Below, piece after piece: positions 35,773 to 44,088 of a stretch of DNA of 64,000 nucleotides (positions are counted from its first letter, which is position 1; each line of letters opens with the position of its first letter). The stretch lies in assembly GCF_041438865.1 (NCBI RefSeq), contig NZ_CP109450.1, positions 3,017,001 to 3,081,000 of the forward strand. The letters are read 5' to 3'. The stretch is from Streptomyces sp. NBC_01471. Its GTDB lineage: Bacteria; Actinomycetota; Actinomycetes; Streptomycetales; Streptomycetaceae. Under the pieces are notes generated by a model. It searched no databases, was not told where the DNA came from, and saw only the letters and a list, made by a program, of their open reading frames with translations. The translations under genes were made by a program, and so were the position numbers.

Positions 35773-37032
35773 ATGCCCGACAGCCAGCCGCGGCCTCCCG
35801 AAGGAGCCACCGCAGACTCCACCGCGCTCCTCCTCCGCGGGGCCCGGCTGGCCGACGGCCGCACCGTGGACGTCAGCATCAGCGGCGGGCACATCGAAGC
35901 CGTGGGCACCGCCGGGAGCCTCACCGCACCCGGCTCCCGCACGTCCGCCTCCCGGATCGAACTCGACGGTTACCTGCTGCTCCCCGCCCCCGCCGAGCCG
36001 CACGCCCACAGCGACACCGCGCTCACCGCCGACGCCGGGCCGGGGCCGGGCCCCGCCACCAGCGGCTCCGCCCCCGACATCCAGCGCCGCGCCACCGAAG
36101 CCGCCCTCCTCCAGCTCGGACACGGCGCCACCGCCCTGCGCTCACACATCCGCATCGGCGACGTCCGGGGCCTGGGCGCCATGGAGGCCGTACTCCAGGC
36201 CCGGCGGTCCCTGCGCGGGCTCACCGACCTCACCACCGTCGCCGTACCCCGGCTGCTCACCGGCGTCGCAGGCGCCGACGGCCTCGCCATGCTGCGCGAC
36301 GCCGTGAAGATGGGCGCCACCGTCGTCGGCGGCTGCCCGGACCTCGACCCCGACCCCACGGGATACACCCAGGCCGTCCTCGAAGTCGCCGCCGAACACG
36401 GCTGCGCCGTCGATCTGCACACCGAGGGTGACGATCCCGCCCGGCTCGCCAGGCTCGCCGCCATGTCCGGCGGGCTGCGCCCCGGCGTCGCCATCGGCCC
36501 CTGCGGCGGGCTCTCCCGGCTCCCGCACGACACGGCGGTCCGCGCCGCGGGCCGGCTGGCCGCCGCGGGCGTCACCGTGATCTGCCAGCCCCAGGGCGGC
36601 TGCGGTGGCGTCGAGAGCCGCGGGACCGCCCCGGTACGGCTGCTCCGCTCGGCCGGAGTACGCGTCGCCGCGGGCAGCGGCGCCCTGCGCGACCTGGCCA
36701 ACCCGGTCGGCCGCGGAGACCCACTGGAAGCCGCGTACCTGCTCGCGTCACAGAGCGGCCTGCGGCCCAACGACGCGTACAGCGCGGTCAGTTCGGCGCC
36801 GCGCGAGGCCATGGGCCTCCCCGAGGTCCGGGTGGAGGCGGGCTTCCCCGCCGAGCTCCTCGCCGTACGCGGGGACCAGCTCTCCGCGGTGCTCTCCCTC
36901 GCGTACAGCAGGATCGTCATCCACCGCGGGCGGATCGTCGCGCGGACCAACGCGGTACGCGAGTACTGCGACTCGGCCGCCCCCGGCGCGCTCGAACTGC
37001 CGCGGCAGGGACGGGCCGACGCCGGGCCCTGA
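35773..37032 (+). CDS. Cytosine deaminase-like amidohydrolase lacking several metal ligands
   Basis: 419 residues from MPDSQPRPPEGATADST, with CAGGAG four bases upstream. The fold and order follow CodA-type amidohydrolases: beta-sandwich, the HxH strand (PHAHSD, H77 and H79), and DLHTEGDD with H216. The next expected His (CodA TASH) is GPCG at 242-245, and the catalytic Asp segment (CodA GHDDV) is GSGAL at 301-305. With the Asp and one His gone it may be catalytically altered or inactive. Its substrate is unknown. No operon partner is evident. Confidence 0.8.
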   Translation: MPDSQPRPPEGATADSTALLLRGARLADGRTVDVSISGGHIEAVGTAGSLTAPGSRTSASRIELDGYLLLPAPAEPHAHSDTALTADAGPGPGPATSGSAPDIQRRATEAALLQLGHGATALRSHIRIGDVRGLGAMEAVLQARRSLRGLTDLTTVAVPRLLTGVAGADGLAMLRDAVKMGATVVGGCPDLDPDPTGYTQAVLEVAAEHGCAVDLHTEGDDPARLARLAAMSGGLRPGVAIGPCGGLSRLPHDTAVRAAGRLAAAGVTVICQPQGGCGGVESRGTAPVRLLRSAGVRVAAGSGALRDLANPVGRGDPLEAAYLLASQSGLRPNDAYSAVSSAPREAMGLPEVRVEAGFPAELLAVRGDQLSAVLSLAYSRIVIHRGRIVARTNAVREYCDSAAPGALELPRQGRADAGP

Positions 37033-37201
37033 GTACCGGACCCGGCGTTCGCCGGACCGCCTGTTGAACACACAACGACCCGGCTCCGGATGCCGCGCCC
37101 ACCGGTACCCGGGCCCGGCCCGGGACCTCCGCGCGGCACCGCCCTCCCCCGGCGCGGCCATTCCTGAGCGCGCGGGGCCGCCGGAGCGTACCGTCGGAAA
37201 C

Positions 37202-37858
37202 ATGCGCATTGTCATCGCAGGTGGACACGGTCAGATCGCGCTGCGGCTGGAGCGGCTGCTCGCCGCGCGCGGGGACGAGGTCGCGGGCATCATCCGCGCC
37301 GCAGGACAGGCCGACGACCTGAGATCCGCGGGCGCCGAGCCGATCGTCCTCGACCTGGAATCGGCCACCGTGGAGCAGGTCGCCCAAGCCCTGTCGGGCG
37401 CGGACGCAGTGGTCTTCGCGGCGGGTGCGGGCCCCGGCAGCACCGTCGAACGCAAGGACAGCGTGGACCGCGACGGGGCGGTCAAACTCGCGGACGCGGC
37501 CGAACAGGCCGGCGTACGCCGTTACCTCATCGTCTCGTCCATGGGCGCCGACACCACCCACCAGGGCGACGGGGTCTTCGACGCCTACCTCCGGGCCAAG
37601 GGCGCGGCGGACGAGGCCGTGAGGGCCCGCCGCACCCTCGACTGGACGGTGCTGCGCCCCGGCGCGCTGACCGACGACGCGGGCACCGGACACGTGCTCC
37701 TGAAGGCCGGGACCGGCCGCGGCCGGATCCCGCGCGACGACGTGGCCGCGGTGCTCGCGGAGCTGATCGAGACGCCGGCGACCGCGGGCCTGACCCTGGA
37801 GCTGATCGGCGGACCGGTGCCGGTGTCGGTCGCCGTGAAGGATGTGGCGGGCAACTGA
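37202..37858 (+). CDS. NAD(P)-binding atypical SDR protein
   Basis: 218 residues from MRIVIAGGHGQIALRLERLL. The Rossmann motif is GGHGQIA (7-13). VSSMGADTTH and DWTVLRPGALTDDAGTG place it with the YwnB/YhfK group of NAD(P)-binding proteins. No strong ribosome site lies upstream (GGAAAC only). Its stop overlaps the next start by one base (TGATG), so it is co-translated with the GyrI-like protein. Confidence 0.85.
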   Translation: MRIVIAGGHGQIALRLERLLAARGDEVAGIIRAAGQADDLRSAGAEPIVLDLESATVEQVAQALSGADAVVFAAGAGPGSTVERKDSVDRDGAVKLADAAEQAGVRRYLIVSSMGADTTHQGDGVFDAYLRAKGAADEAVRARRTLDWTVLRPGALTDDAGTGHVLLKAGTGRGRIPRDDVAAVLAELIETPATAGLTLELIGGPVPVSVAVKDVAGN

Positions 37859-38394
37859 TGCAGAACCCACCCGTGGCCGCCGAACGGGCGGCGCAGCCGT
37901 ACGTGGCGATCCGGGAGACCGTCACCATGGACACGTTCCCGGTGATCGCCGACCGGCTGGCGGAGGTGCTCGGCTGGCTGGCGGAGCGCGGGACCGAACC
38001 GGCGGGGGCGCCCTTCTTCCGGTACGACGTCATCGACATGGAACGCGGCATGGAGGTCGAGGCGGGCGTGCCGGTGGCGCGGCCGCCGCGGGGCGCGGAT
38101 GTCGACGAGGCGGAAGCCGACACGGGTGAGGTCTTCACCGGCACCCTGCCCGCCGGGCGGTACCTGACGGTCACCCACATCGGGCACCCGGACGAGCTGT
38201 TGGGGGTCACCGCGGGCCTTCTGGAGTGGGCGGCGGCGCGCGGCATGGAGTGGGACATGGAGAAGGCCGACGTCGTCGAGGAGTGGGGCTGTCGGCTGGA
38301 GATCTACAGGACGGACCCGCGGGAGGAGCCGGACATGTCCAAGTGGGAGACGGAACTGGCGTTCCGGCTCGCGGACCCCGGCTCACAACGGTAG
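37858..38394 (+). CDS. GyrI-like small-molecule-binding domain protein
   Basis: 178 residues. It has the SHS2-type GyrI/effector-binding pattern: YVAIRETVTMDTFPVIADRL at the start of the domain, FFRYDVIDM in the centre, LPAGRYLTVTHIGHPDELLG, and CRLEIYRTDP with the conserved acidic end. It stands alone without a DNA-binding domain. Such proteins bind or hydrolyse small hydrophobic molecules. It is coupled to the SDR gene upstream. Confidence 0.8.
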   Translation: MQNPPVAAERAAQPYVAIRETVTMDTFPVIADRLAEVLGWLAERGTEPAGAPFFRYDVIDMERGMEVEAGVPVARPPRGADVDEAEADTGEVFTGTLPAGRYLTVTHIGHPDELLGVTAGLLEWAAARGMEWDMEKADVVEEWGCRLEIYRTDPREEPDMSKWETELAFRLADPGSQR

Positions 38395-38454
38395 GGGCCG
38401 GCGCTCACAGCGATAGGGGTCGGCGGGGCGGCACAGCGGGCCGGAAAACCAGAA

Positions 38455-38485
38455 AGCCTCTGACCAGAAATGCTGGTCAGAGGCT
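38455..38485 (-). terminator. tRNA-Tyr terminator
   Basis: A perfect 13-pair stem, AGCCTCTGACCAG (38455-38467) with 38473-38485, five-base loop, nine bases after the tRNA-Tyr 3' end. On the minus strand it is followed by UUCUGGUUUUCC, a modest U-run. Confidence 0.85.
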
Positions 38486-38493
38486 GATTCCAG

Positions 38494-38575
<82 letters not shown>

Positions 38576-38775
38576 GGGGTTTTGCCGCTACGGAACCGCG
38601 TACTGCGGGACTCCGTGGCAACGACGTAAACGATACCTGATGACACGGGGTGCTTCGCCACCCGATTGACCAGGGACGGGCGGGGGCGGCCGCGGCAGAG
38701 CCTTTAGGCTTGCGCGCAACAGGCCGGGACACCGGCCGTCCCCCTCAGCACACCCGATACAAGGAGCCACAGGAC

Positions 38776-39264
38776 ATGGCCGACTCCAGTTTCGACATCG
38801 TCTCGAAGGTCGAGCGGCAAGAGGTCGACAACGCCCTCAACCAGGCCGCCAAGGAGATCTCGCAGCGTTACGACTTCAAGAACGTCGGCGCCTCCATCGA
38901 CTGGTCCGGCGAGAAGATCCTGATGCAGGCGAACACCGAGGAGCGGGTCACCGCGATCCTCGACGTCTTCCAGACCAAGCTGATCAAGCGCGGGATCTCG
39001 CTCAAGGCGCTGGACGCGGGCGAGCCGCAGCTGTCCGGCAAGGAGTACAAGATCTTCGCCTCCATCGAGGAGGGCATCTCGCAGGACAACGCCAAGAAGG
39101 TCGCGAAGGTCATCCGCGACGAGGGCCCCAAGGGCGTCAAGGCGCAGGTCCAGGGCGAGGAACTGCGCGTCAGCTCCAAGAGCCGGGACGACCTGCAGGC
39201 CGTGCAGGCGCTGGTGAAGGGCAAGGACTTCGACTTCGCGCTGCAGTTTGTGAACTACCGCTGA
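38776..39264 (+). CDS. YajQ family nucleotide-binding protein
   Basis: 162 residues from [20 protein letters not shown], with AAGGAG nine bases upstream. DUF520 family with two ferredoxin-like domains; signatures are [37 protein letters not shown] and [15 protein letters not shown]. In Xanthomonas a YajQ protein binds cyclic di-GMP. No partner gene is evident here. The last 16 bases are imperfectly duplicated just after the stop. Confidence 0.94.
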   Translation: MADSSFDIVSKVERQEVDNALNQAAKEISQRYDFKNVGASIDWSGEKILMQANTEERVTAILDVFQTKLIKRGISLKALDAGEPQLSGKEYKIFASIEEGISQDNAKKVAKVIRDEGPKGVKAQVQGEELRVSSKSRDDLQAVQALVKGKDFDFALQFVNYR

Positions 39265-39477
39265 AGTGTGTGAACCACCGCTGATTTCCCGCTCCCCCGG
39301 CGGGCCGCCGGTGACGGGTGGCGTCGCGTTGACGTGTGACGTCCGGAATCCGCCGGTCCAGATGGTTCGGGGAGCGCAGACTCGCGGGTGTCCCGGTGGA
39401 ACGGCCACCGGGACGCTGCGGGGAAGGGAGCGGCCGATGCGTTGCCACGGCCGGAGCGACCGGGCGGGCGCCGCCCT

Positions 39478-40182
39478 GTGACCGGGTTGTTCCCGCGGGA
39501 CCGGGTGGAAGTCGCCCCCGGCGCGGTGCATGTCCCGGAGTGGCTGTCGGTGGAGCGCCGGCGGGAGCTGGTCGCGGCCTGCCGGGAGTGGGCGCGGGGG
39601 CCGGTGCCGCTGCGGCACACGCGGTTGCCGGGCGGGGGCGTGATGTCCGTACGGACGGTGTGTCTGGGGTGGCACTGGCAGCCGTACCGGTATGCGCGTA
39701 CCGCCGACGATGTGAACGGTGCGCGGGTGGCGGAACTCCCCGCCTGGCTCGCGGAGTTGGGGCGGTCCGCGGTGGCGGAGGCGTACGGGGACGCCGGGGG
39801 CTCCGGAAGTGCCGGTGCGGTGTACTCGCCCGACGCGGCGCTGGTGAACTTCTACGACGGTGACGCGCGGATGGGCATGCACCAGGACAAGGAGGAGCGG
39901 TGCGCCGCTCCGGTGGTGTCACTGAGCCTGGGCGATACCTGCGTCTTCCGTTTCGGGAACCCGGAGGGACGGGGGCGGCCCTATACGGATGTGCGGTTGG
40001 CGTGTGGGGATCTGTTCGTCTTCGGAGGACCTTCGCGGTTCGCGTACCACGGTGTCCCGAAGGTCCTTCCGGGGACGGCTGATCCGGCGGTGGGGCTGCT
40101 GGGCGGGCGGCTGAACATCACGCTGCGGGAGACGGGGCTCGGTCAGCGGCGTGAGCGGGAGTTGCCGAACAGCAGCCGGTAG
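39478..40182 (+). CDS. AlkB-like 2-oxoglutarate/Fe(II) dioxygenase
   Basis: Likely DNA or RNA alkylation repair by oxidative demethylation. 234 residues from a GTG (VTGLFPRDRVEVAPGAV); no strong ribosome site decides the start and a longer frame exists. Iron ligands are visible in MHQDKEE (HxD) and FAYHGV. The 2-oxoglutarate-binding RLNITLRETG near the C-terminus matches the RxNxTxR motif. YSPDAALVNFYDGDARMGMH is typical of AlkB. The last 40 bases overlap the convergent membrane-protein gene. Confidence 0.9.
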   Translation: MTGLFPRDRVEVAPGAVHVPEWLSVERRRELVAACREWARGPVPLRHTRLPGGGVMSVRTVCLGWHWQPYRYARTADDVNGARVAELPAWLAELGRSAVAEAYGDAGGSGSAGAVYSPDAALVNFYDGDARMGMHQDKEERCAAPVVSLSLGDTCVFRFGNPEGRGRPYTDVRLACGDLFVFGGPSRFAYHGVPKVLPGTADPAVGLLGGRLNITLRETGLGQRRERELPNSSR

Positions 40183-40415
40183 ATGACCAGCAGGACGAGG
40201 GCGCCCGCGATGGCGGAGATCCAGGTCGCGCCGTCGTAGAAGTGCTTCGCCACGGGGTGGTTGAAGAAGTGGGAGGCGCCCCATCCGCCGATGAACGCTC
40301 CCACGATGCCTATGAGGGTGGTGCCGATGAGGCCGCCCGGATCACGCCCGGGGAGCAGGATCTTGGCGATGGCCCCTGCGAGCAGTCCGAGGATGATCCA
40401 ACTGATGATTCCCAT
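40143..40415 (-). CDS. GlsB/YeaQ/YmgE family small membrane protein
   Basis: 90 residues with three hydrophobic helices (IISWIILGLLAGAIAKIL, GLIGTTLIGIVGAFIGGWGA, ATWISAIAGALVLLVIYRLL) and the family motif GRDPGGLIGTTLIGI. The family is often called transglycosylase-associated; its function is not known. It is convergent with, and overlaps, the alkB-like gene by 40 bases. Confidence 0.9.
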   Translation of the reverse strand: MGIISWIILGLLAGAIAKILLPGRDPGGLIGTTLIGIVGAFIGGWGASHFFNHPVAKHFYDGATWISAIAGALVLLVIYRLLFGNSRSRR

Positions 40416-40551
40416 GAGCAGAGCCTGCCTTACGTTCGGTGTCTTAAACAGGGACGCCGAGGCGGCACGGCTGGTTGCGTCGCTGGTCGCAGTGGTGCCC
40501 GGCCCGGATCGGTGGTCCGGCCGGGCGGCGTGAGGTGGTGTCCGGTCCGGC

Positions 40552-40944
40552 TCAGCGGGCCGCGAAGGGCTGGTCCGTGGGGACGATCTCCTTGCCCAGG
40601 GGCATCAGCGAGACGGGGATCAGCTTGAAGTTCGCGATGCCGAGCGGGATGCCGATGATGGTGACGCACAGCGCGATGCCGGTGAAGATGTGGCCGAGTG
40701 CGAGCCACCAGCCGGCGAGGACCAGCCACAGGACGTTGCCCACGCAGGAGGGGGCTCCGGCGTCGGAGCGGTCCACCGCCATGTGGCCGAAGGGCCAGAG
40801 CGCGTACACACCGATGCGGAACGCGGCGATCCCGAAGGGGATGCCGATGATGGTGATGCAGAGCAGCGCGCCCGCGAGGAGGTAGCCGAGGAACATCCAG
40901 AAGCCGCAGAGGATGAGCCAGATGACGTTGAGGATGGTCTTCAT
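40552..40944 (-). CDS. YccF family inner-membrane protein
   Basis: 130 residues of two near-identical halves, each with a hydrophobic helix pair and a GxxxxCxTIIGIPxGxA motif: [20 protein letters not shown] and [19 protein letters not shown]. This is the YccF domain duplication. Function unknown. Its ATG overlaps the htpX stop by four bases (ATGA), so the two membrane proteins are made together. Confidence 0.9.
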   Translation of the reverse strand: MKTILNVIWLILCGFWMFLGYLLAGALLCITIIGIPFGIAAFRIGVYALWPFGHMAVDRSDAGAPSCVGNVLWLVLAGWWLALGHIFTGIALCVTIIGIPLGIANFKLIPVSLMPLGKEIVPTDQPFAAR

Positions 40945-41804
40945 GTCCGGGGGCCTGCCATCTGTTCGAGTCGGGAGATGCGCTCCGCCATGGGCGGGTG
41001 TGTGGAGAACATCTTGGACAGTCCCTGACCGGGACGGAAAGGGTTCGCGATCATCATGTGACTCGCGGTCTCGATCCGGGGCTCGGGGGGCAGCGGCAGC
41101 TGTTTCGTACCGGCTTCGAGCTTGCGCAGGGCGCCTGCGAGGGCGAGCGGGTCGCCGGTGAGCTGGGCGCCCGACGCGTCGGCCTCGTACTCGCGTGAGC
41201 GGCTGACGGCCATGTGGATGAGGGACGCGGCCAGCGGGCCCAGGATCATGATCAACAGCATACCGATGAGGCCGGGGCCCTCGTCGTCGTCGGAGCGGCC
41301 GACGGGGATCAGCCAGGCGAAGTTGACCAGGAACATGACGACGGAGGCAAGGGCCCCGGCGACCGAGGAGATCAGGATGTCGCGGTTGTAGACATGGCTG
41401 AGCTCGTGGCCGAGGACTCCGCGCAGTTCGCGTTCGTCGAGGATCTGCAGGATGCCCTCGGTGCAGCAGACGGCGGCGTTGCGCGGGTTGCGGCCGGTGG
41501 CGAAGGCGTTCGGCGCCTGGGTCGGCGAGATGTAGAGCCGGGGCATGGGCTGGCGGGCCGCGGTGGAGAGCTCCCGCACGATGCGGTAGAGCGCCGGGGC
41601 CTCGAATTCGCTGACGGGCCGGGCCCGCATGGCGCGCAGGGCCAGCTTGTCGCTGTTCCAGTACGCGTACGCGTTGGTGCCGAGCGCGACGACGAGCGCG
41701 ACGATCAGGCCCGTACGGCCGAAGAAGCTGCCGATGACGATGAGGAGGGCTGACAGCCCCCCGAGGAGGACGGCGGTCCTCAGCCCGTTGTGCCGGCGGT
41801 GCAC
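40941..41804 (-). CDS. htpX: HtpX-type membrane zinc metalloprotease
   Basis: M48-family protease for quality control of membrane proteins. 287 residues from a GTG ([16 protein letters not shown]); GGAGG seven bases upstream decides this start over a frame 28 codons longer. Two N-terminal helices, then the zinc motif [11 protein letters not shown] (HExxH), two further helices, and the third ligand in [10 protein letters not shown]. The C-terminal [11 protein letters not shown] block is typical. It is coupled to the yccF-like gene. Confidence 0.94.
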   Translation of the reverse strand: MHRRHNGLRTAVLLGGLSALLIVIGSFFGRTGLIVALVVALGTNAYAYWNSDKLALRAMRARPVSEFEAPALYRIVRELSTAARQPMPRLYISPTQAPNAFATGRNPRNAAVCCTEGILQILDERELRGVLGHELSHVYNRDILISSVAGALASVVMFLVNFAWLIPVGRSDDDEGPGLIGMLLIMILGPLAASLIHMAVSRSREYEADASGAQLTGDPLALAGALRKLEAGTKQLPLPPEPRIETASHMMIANPFRPGQGLSKMFSTHPPMAERISRLEQMAGPRT

Positions 41805-41951
41805 GGTACGCCCTCCAAGTCGTGCGGCAGGGGAACCTTCGCTCAGTGACTCAGTCCACCGTCCAGTGGACCCTCCCTCACTGGTCAACGCCAGGCGAGG
41901 GAGGCTAGTTCCCTTGTGCGCGCGGCCCGTGCTGTGCGCCGTACGGGTGGG

Positions 41952-42410
41952 TCAGCCCTGTGCGGGGACCTTCGCCAGCTCCACGGCCTCCGGCAGGGGC
42001 TCGATCTGGCTGGTGCAGTGGGCGCAGCGGGAGGCGATGGCCGGGATCTCGGTGTAGCAGTACGGGCAGTCGCGGAGGGCCGCCTTGATGTCGATCGGCT
42101 TGTCGGAGGTGAAGCGGGACTGGATCTTGGCCAGCGGGACCACGACGCAGAAGTAGAGGACCGCGGCGGTCACGAGGAACGCGACTCCGGCGTTGATCAG
42201 GAGGCCGTAGCGGAAGTGCGCGCCGTCGACGGTGAACTCGGCCTTGCTGAAGTCGCCCATGGCGGAGCTGGTGGCGAGGCCGATGAGTGGGGTGATGAAG
42301 GCGGTGCTGAGCGCGGTGACGACCGCCGTGAAGGCGGATCCGACGGCGAGGCCGATGGCCAGTGAGATGACGTTCCCGCGGAGGATGAAGTCTTTGAACC
42401 CGCTCAGCAC
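41952..42410 (-). CDS. mscL: Large-conductance mechanosensitive channel with C-terminal zinc-ribbon-like tail
   Basis: Osmotic safety valve. 152 residues. The start MLSGFKDFILRGNVISLAIG with AVGSAFTAVVTALSTAFI is the MscL pore helix; the second helix is LINAGVAFLVTAAVLYFCVV. After the usual cytoplasmic helix, residues 115-132 hold two CxxC pairs (CPYC 115-118, CAHC 129-132), which look like a short zinc ribbon and are absent from classical MscL such as that of E. coli. Monocistronic. Confidence 0.9.
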   Translation of the reverse strand: MLSGFKDFILRGNVISLAIGLAVGSAFTAVVTALSTAFITPLIGLATSSAMGDFSKAEFTVDGAHFRYGLLINAGVAFLVTAAVLYFCVVVPLAKIQSRFTSDKPIDIKAALRDCPYCYTEIPAIASRCAHCTSQIEPLPEAVELAKVPAQG

Positions 42411-42555
42411 CGCTTGCTCCTTGTTCCGTAGTCCCTGCGCACTGCTCTCCGGCGGGCCCTTCGGCGCTGCTCGTCGGCGTCGTACTGGCTCTGCCTCGGG
42501 GCGTGCGCCGGTGCGCCGTCCGTGGTGTGCGCCCGGCCGAAGACCGTAGCAAAAC

Positions 42556-44088
42556 TCAGAAGAGGCTGCCGGACGCGAAGTGCAGGACCAGCTGGGGGGC
42601 GACGGAGAGCACAGCTCCGGCGGCGGCCGCGAGGGCGACGGTGAGGGCGAGCGGGAGGGGGATGCGGTGGCCCGTGCGGGTTTCGCCGGTCTCGGACCGG
42701 GGGGCGGGCGCGGTGGCGGGGCCGACTGTCGCGGCCAGGGGTGTGCGGAACAGCACAGCCGTCCAGCGGAGGTAGTAGTAGAGGGCGAACACGACGTTGA
42801 CGGCCATGACGGCGGCGAGCCAGCCGAGGCCCGCGTCGACTGCGCTCTGGAAGACGGTGACCTTGGCGAAGAGGCCGATGATGCCGGGGGGCAGGCCGGC
42901 CAGGCAGAGCAGGAAGAAGGCGAGCGCGAGGGCGGTGAGCGGCCGCGTGGCGTAGAGCCCGCGGTAGTCGCTCAGGCGTTTGCCGGGGCGGGAGCGGGCG
43001 ACGAGGGCCACGGTCGCGAAGGCGCCGAGGTTCACGACGGCGTACATGAGGGCGTACGCGACGGTGGAGCCGATCTCGCGGTCCGAGGTGTATCCGGCGG
43101 CGGCGATCGGCACGAGGAGGTACCCGGCCTGGCCGATGGAGGACCAGGCGAGCAGCCGGACGGCGCTGTGCGCGCGGGTGGCCCGCTGGCGGAGGGCGGC
43201 GGTGTTGCCGGCGGTCATGGTGAGGGCGGCCAGTACGGCGATGGCCGGGCCCCAGATGTCGGCGTACCCGGGGAAGGCGACGACGGTCACGAGGATGAGC
43301 CCGGAGAAGCCGACGGCCTTTCCGATGACGGAGAGGTAGGCGGCGATGGGCAGGGGTGCGCCGACGTAGGTGTCGGGGACCCAGAAGTGGAAGGGCGCGG
43401 TCGCCGTCTTGAAGGCGAAGCCGACGAGCGTGAGGACGACTCCGGCCTCGGCGAGGGTGTCGAGTTGCGGGTCGACCTGGGCGGTGGCAATGCGGGTGAG
43501 GTGCAGGGTGCCGGTGGCCGCGTAGACGAAGCTGACGCCGAGCAGGGTGACGGCGGTCGCGGTGACGGAGGACAGGAAGAATTTGAGGGCCGCTTCGGAG
43601 GAGAGGCGGTTGCCGCGCTTGAGACCGACGAGGGCGAAGGCGGGCAGCGAGGCCACTTCGAGGGCGACGACGAGGGTGGCGAGGTCCCGCGACGCGGGCA
43701 GCAGTGCGGCCCCGGAGGCGGAGGCGAGCAGCAGGAACCAGAACTCGCCGGCCGGGAGACGGTCGCCGCCGGTCTCGCTCATCGAGAGCAGTGCGGTGAG
43801 CAGGGCACCGCCGAGTACGAGCAGCTGGATGGCGAGGGTGAAGTGGTCTGCGGTGTAGCTGCAGGCTCCGTGGCCGCCGGGGAGGCAGAAGGTGGAGCGG
43901 TTGCCGTGGCGCAGGGGCAGGAGCAGCAGGCCGGCGGCGGCGAGTCCGGCGACGGCGGTCCAGCCGAGCAGCGGCTTGCGGTGGTCGGGAACGAAGAGGT
44001 CGGCGACAAGGACGATCAGCGCGGTCGCGGCGACGACGACGGGCGGGGCGATCGCGAGCCAGTCGACGGACTGGACGAGGGAGCTCAT
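42556..44088 (-). CDS. nuoN: NADH-quinone oxidoreductase subunit N homologue
   Basis: Proton-pumping antiporter-like membrane subunit of complex I. 510 residues from MSSLVQSVDWLAIAPPVVV. About 14 hydrophobic helices; the family's FKTATAPFHFWVPDTYVGAP and VALEVASLPAFALVG are present, with the key Lys and Glu. It is the last gene of the nuo2 cluster. Its ATG overlaps the nuoM stop by four bases. A longer frame upstream is a shadow of nuoM. Confidence 0.94.
   Translation of the reverse strand: MSSLVQSVDWLAIAPPVVVAATALIVLVADLFVPDHRKPLLGWTAVAGLAAAGLLLLPLRHGNRSTFCLPGGHGACSYTADHFTLAIQLLVLGGALLTALLSMSETGGDRLPAGEFWFLLLASASGAALLPASRDLATLVVALEVASLPAFALVGLKRGNRLSSEAALKFFLSSVTATAVTLLGVSFVYAATGTLHLTRIATAQVDPQLDTLAEAGVVLTLVGFAFKTATAPFHFWVPDTYVGAPLPIAAYLSVIGKAVGFSGLILVTVVAFPGYADIWGPAIAVLAALTMTAGNTAALRQRATRAHSAVRLLAWSSIGQAGYLLVPIAAAGYTSDREIGSTVAYALMYAVVNLGAFATVALVARSRPGKRLSDYRGLYATRPLTALALAFFLLCLAGLPPGIIGLFAKVTVFQSAVDAGLGWLAAVMAVNVVFALYYYLRWTAVLFRTPLAATVGPATAPAPRSETGETRTGHRIPLPLALTVALAAAAGAVLSVAPQLVLHFASGSLF

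Noticed and set aside
38455..38485. Hairpin beside tRNA-Tyr as an attachment site of an integrated element
   Set aside because: No integrase or second copy of the tRNA 3' end is nearby, and the hairpin sits where the tRNA terminator belongs.
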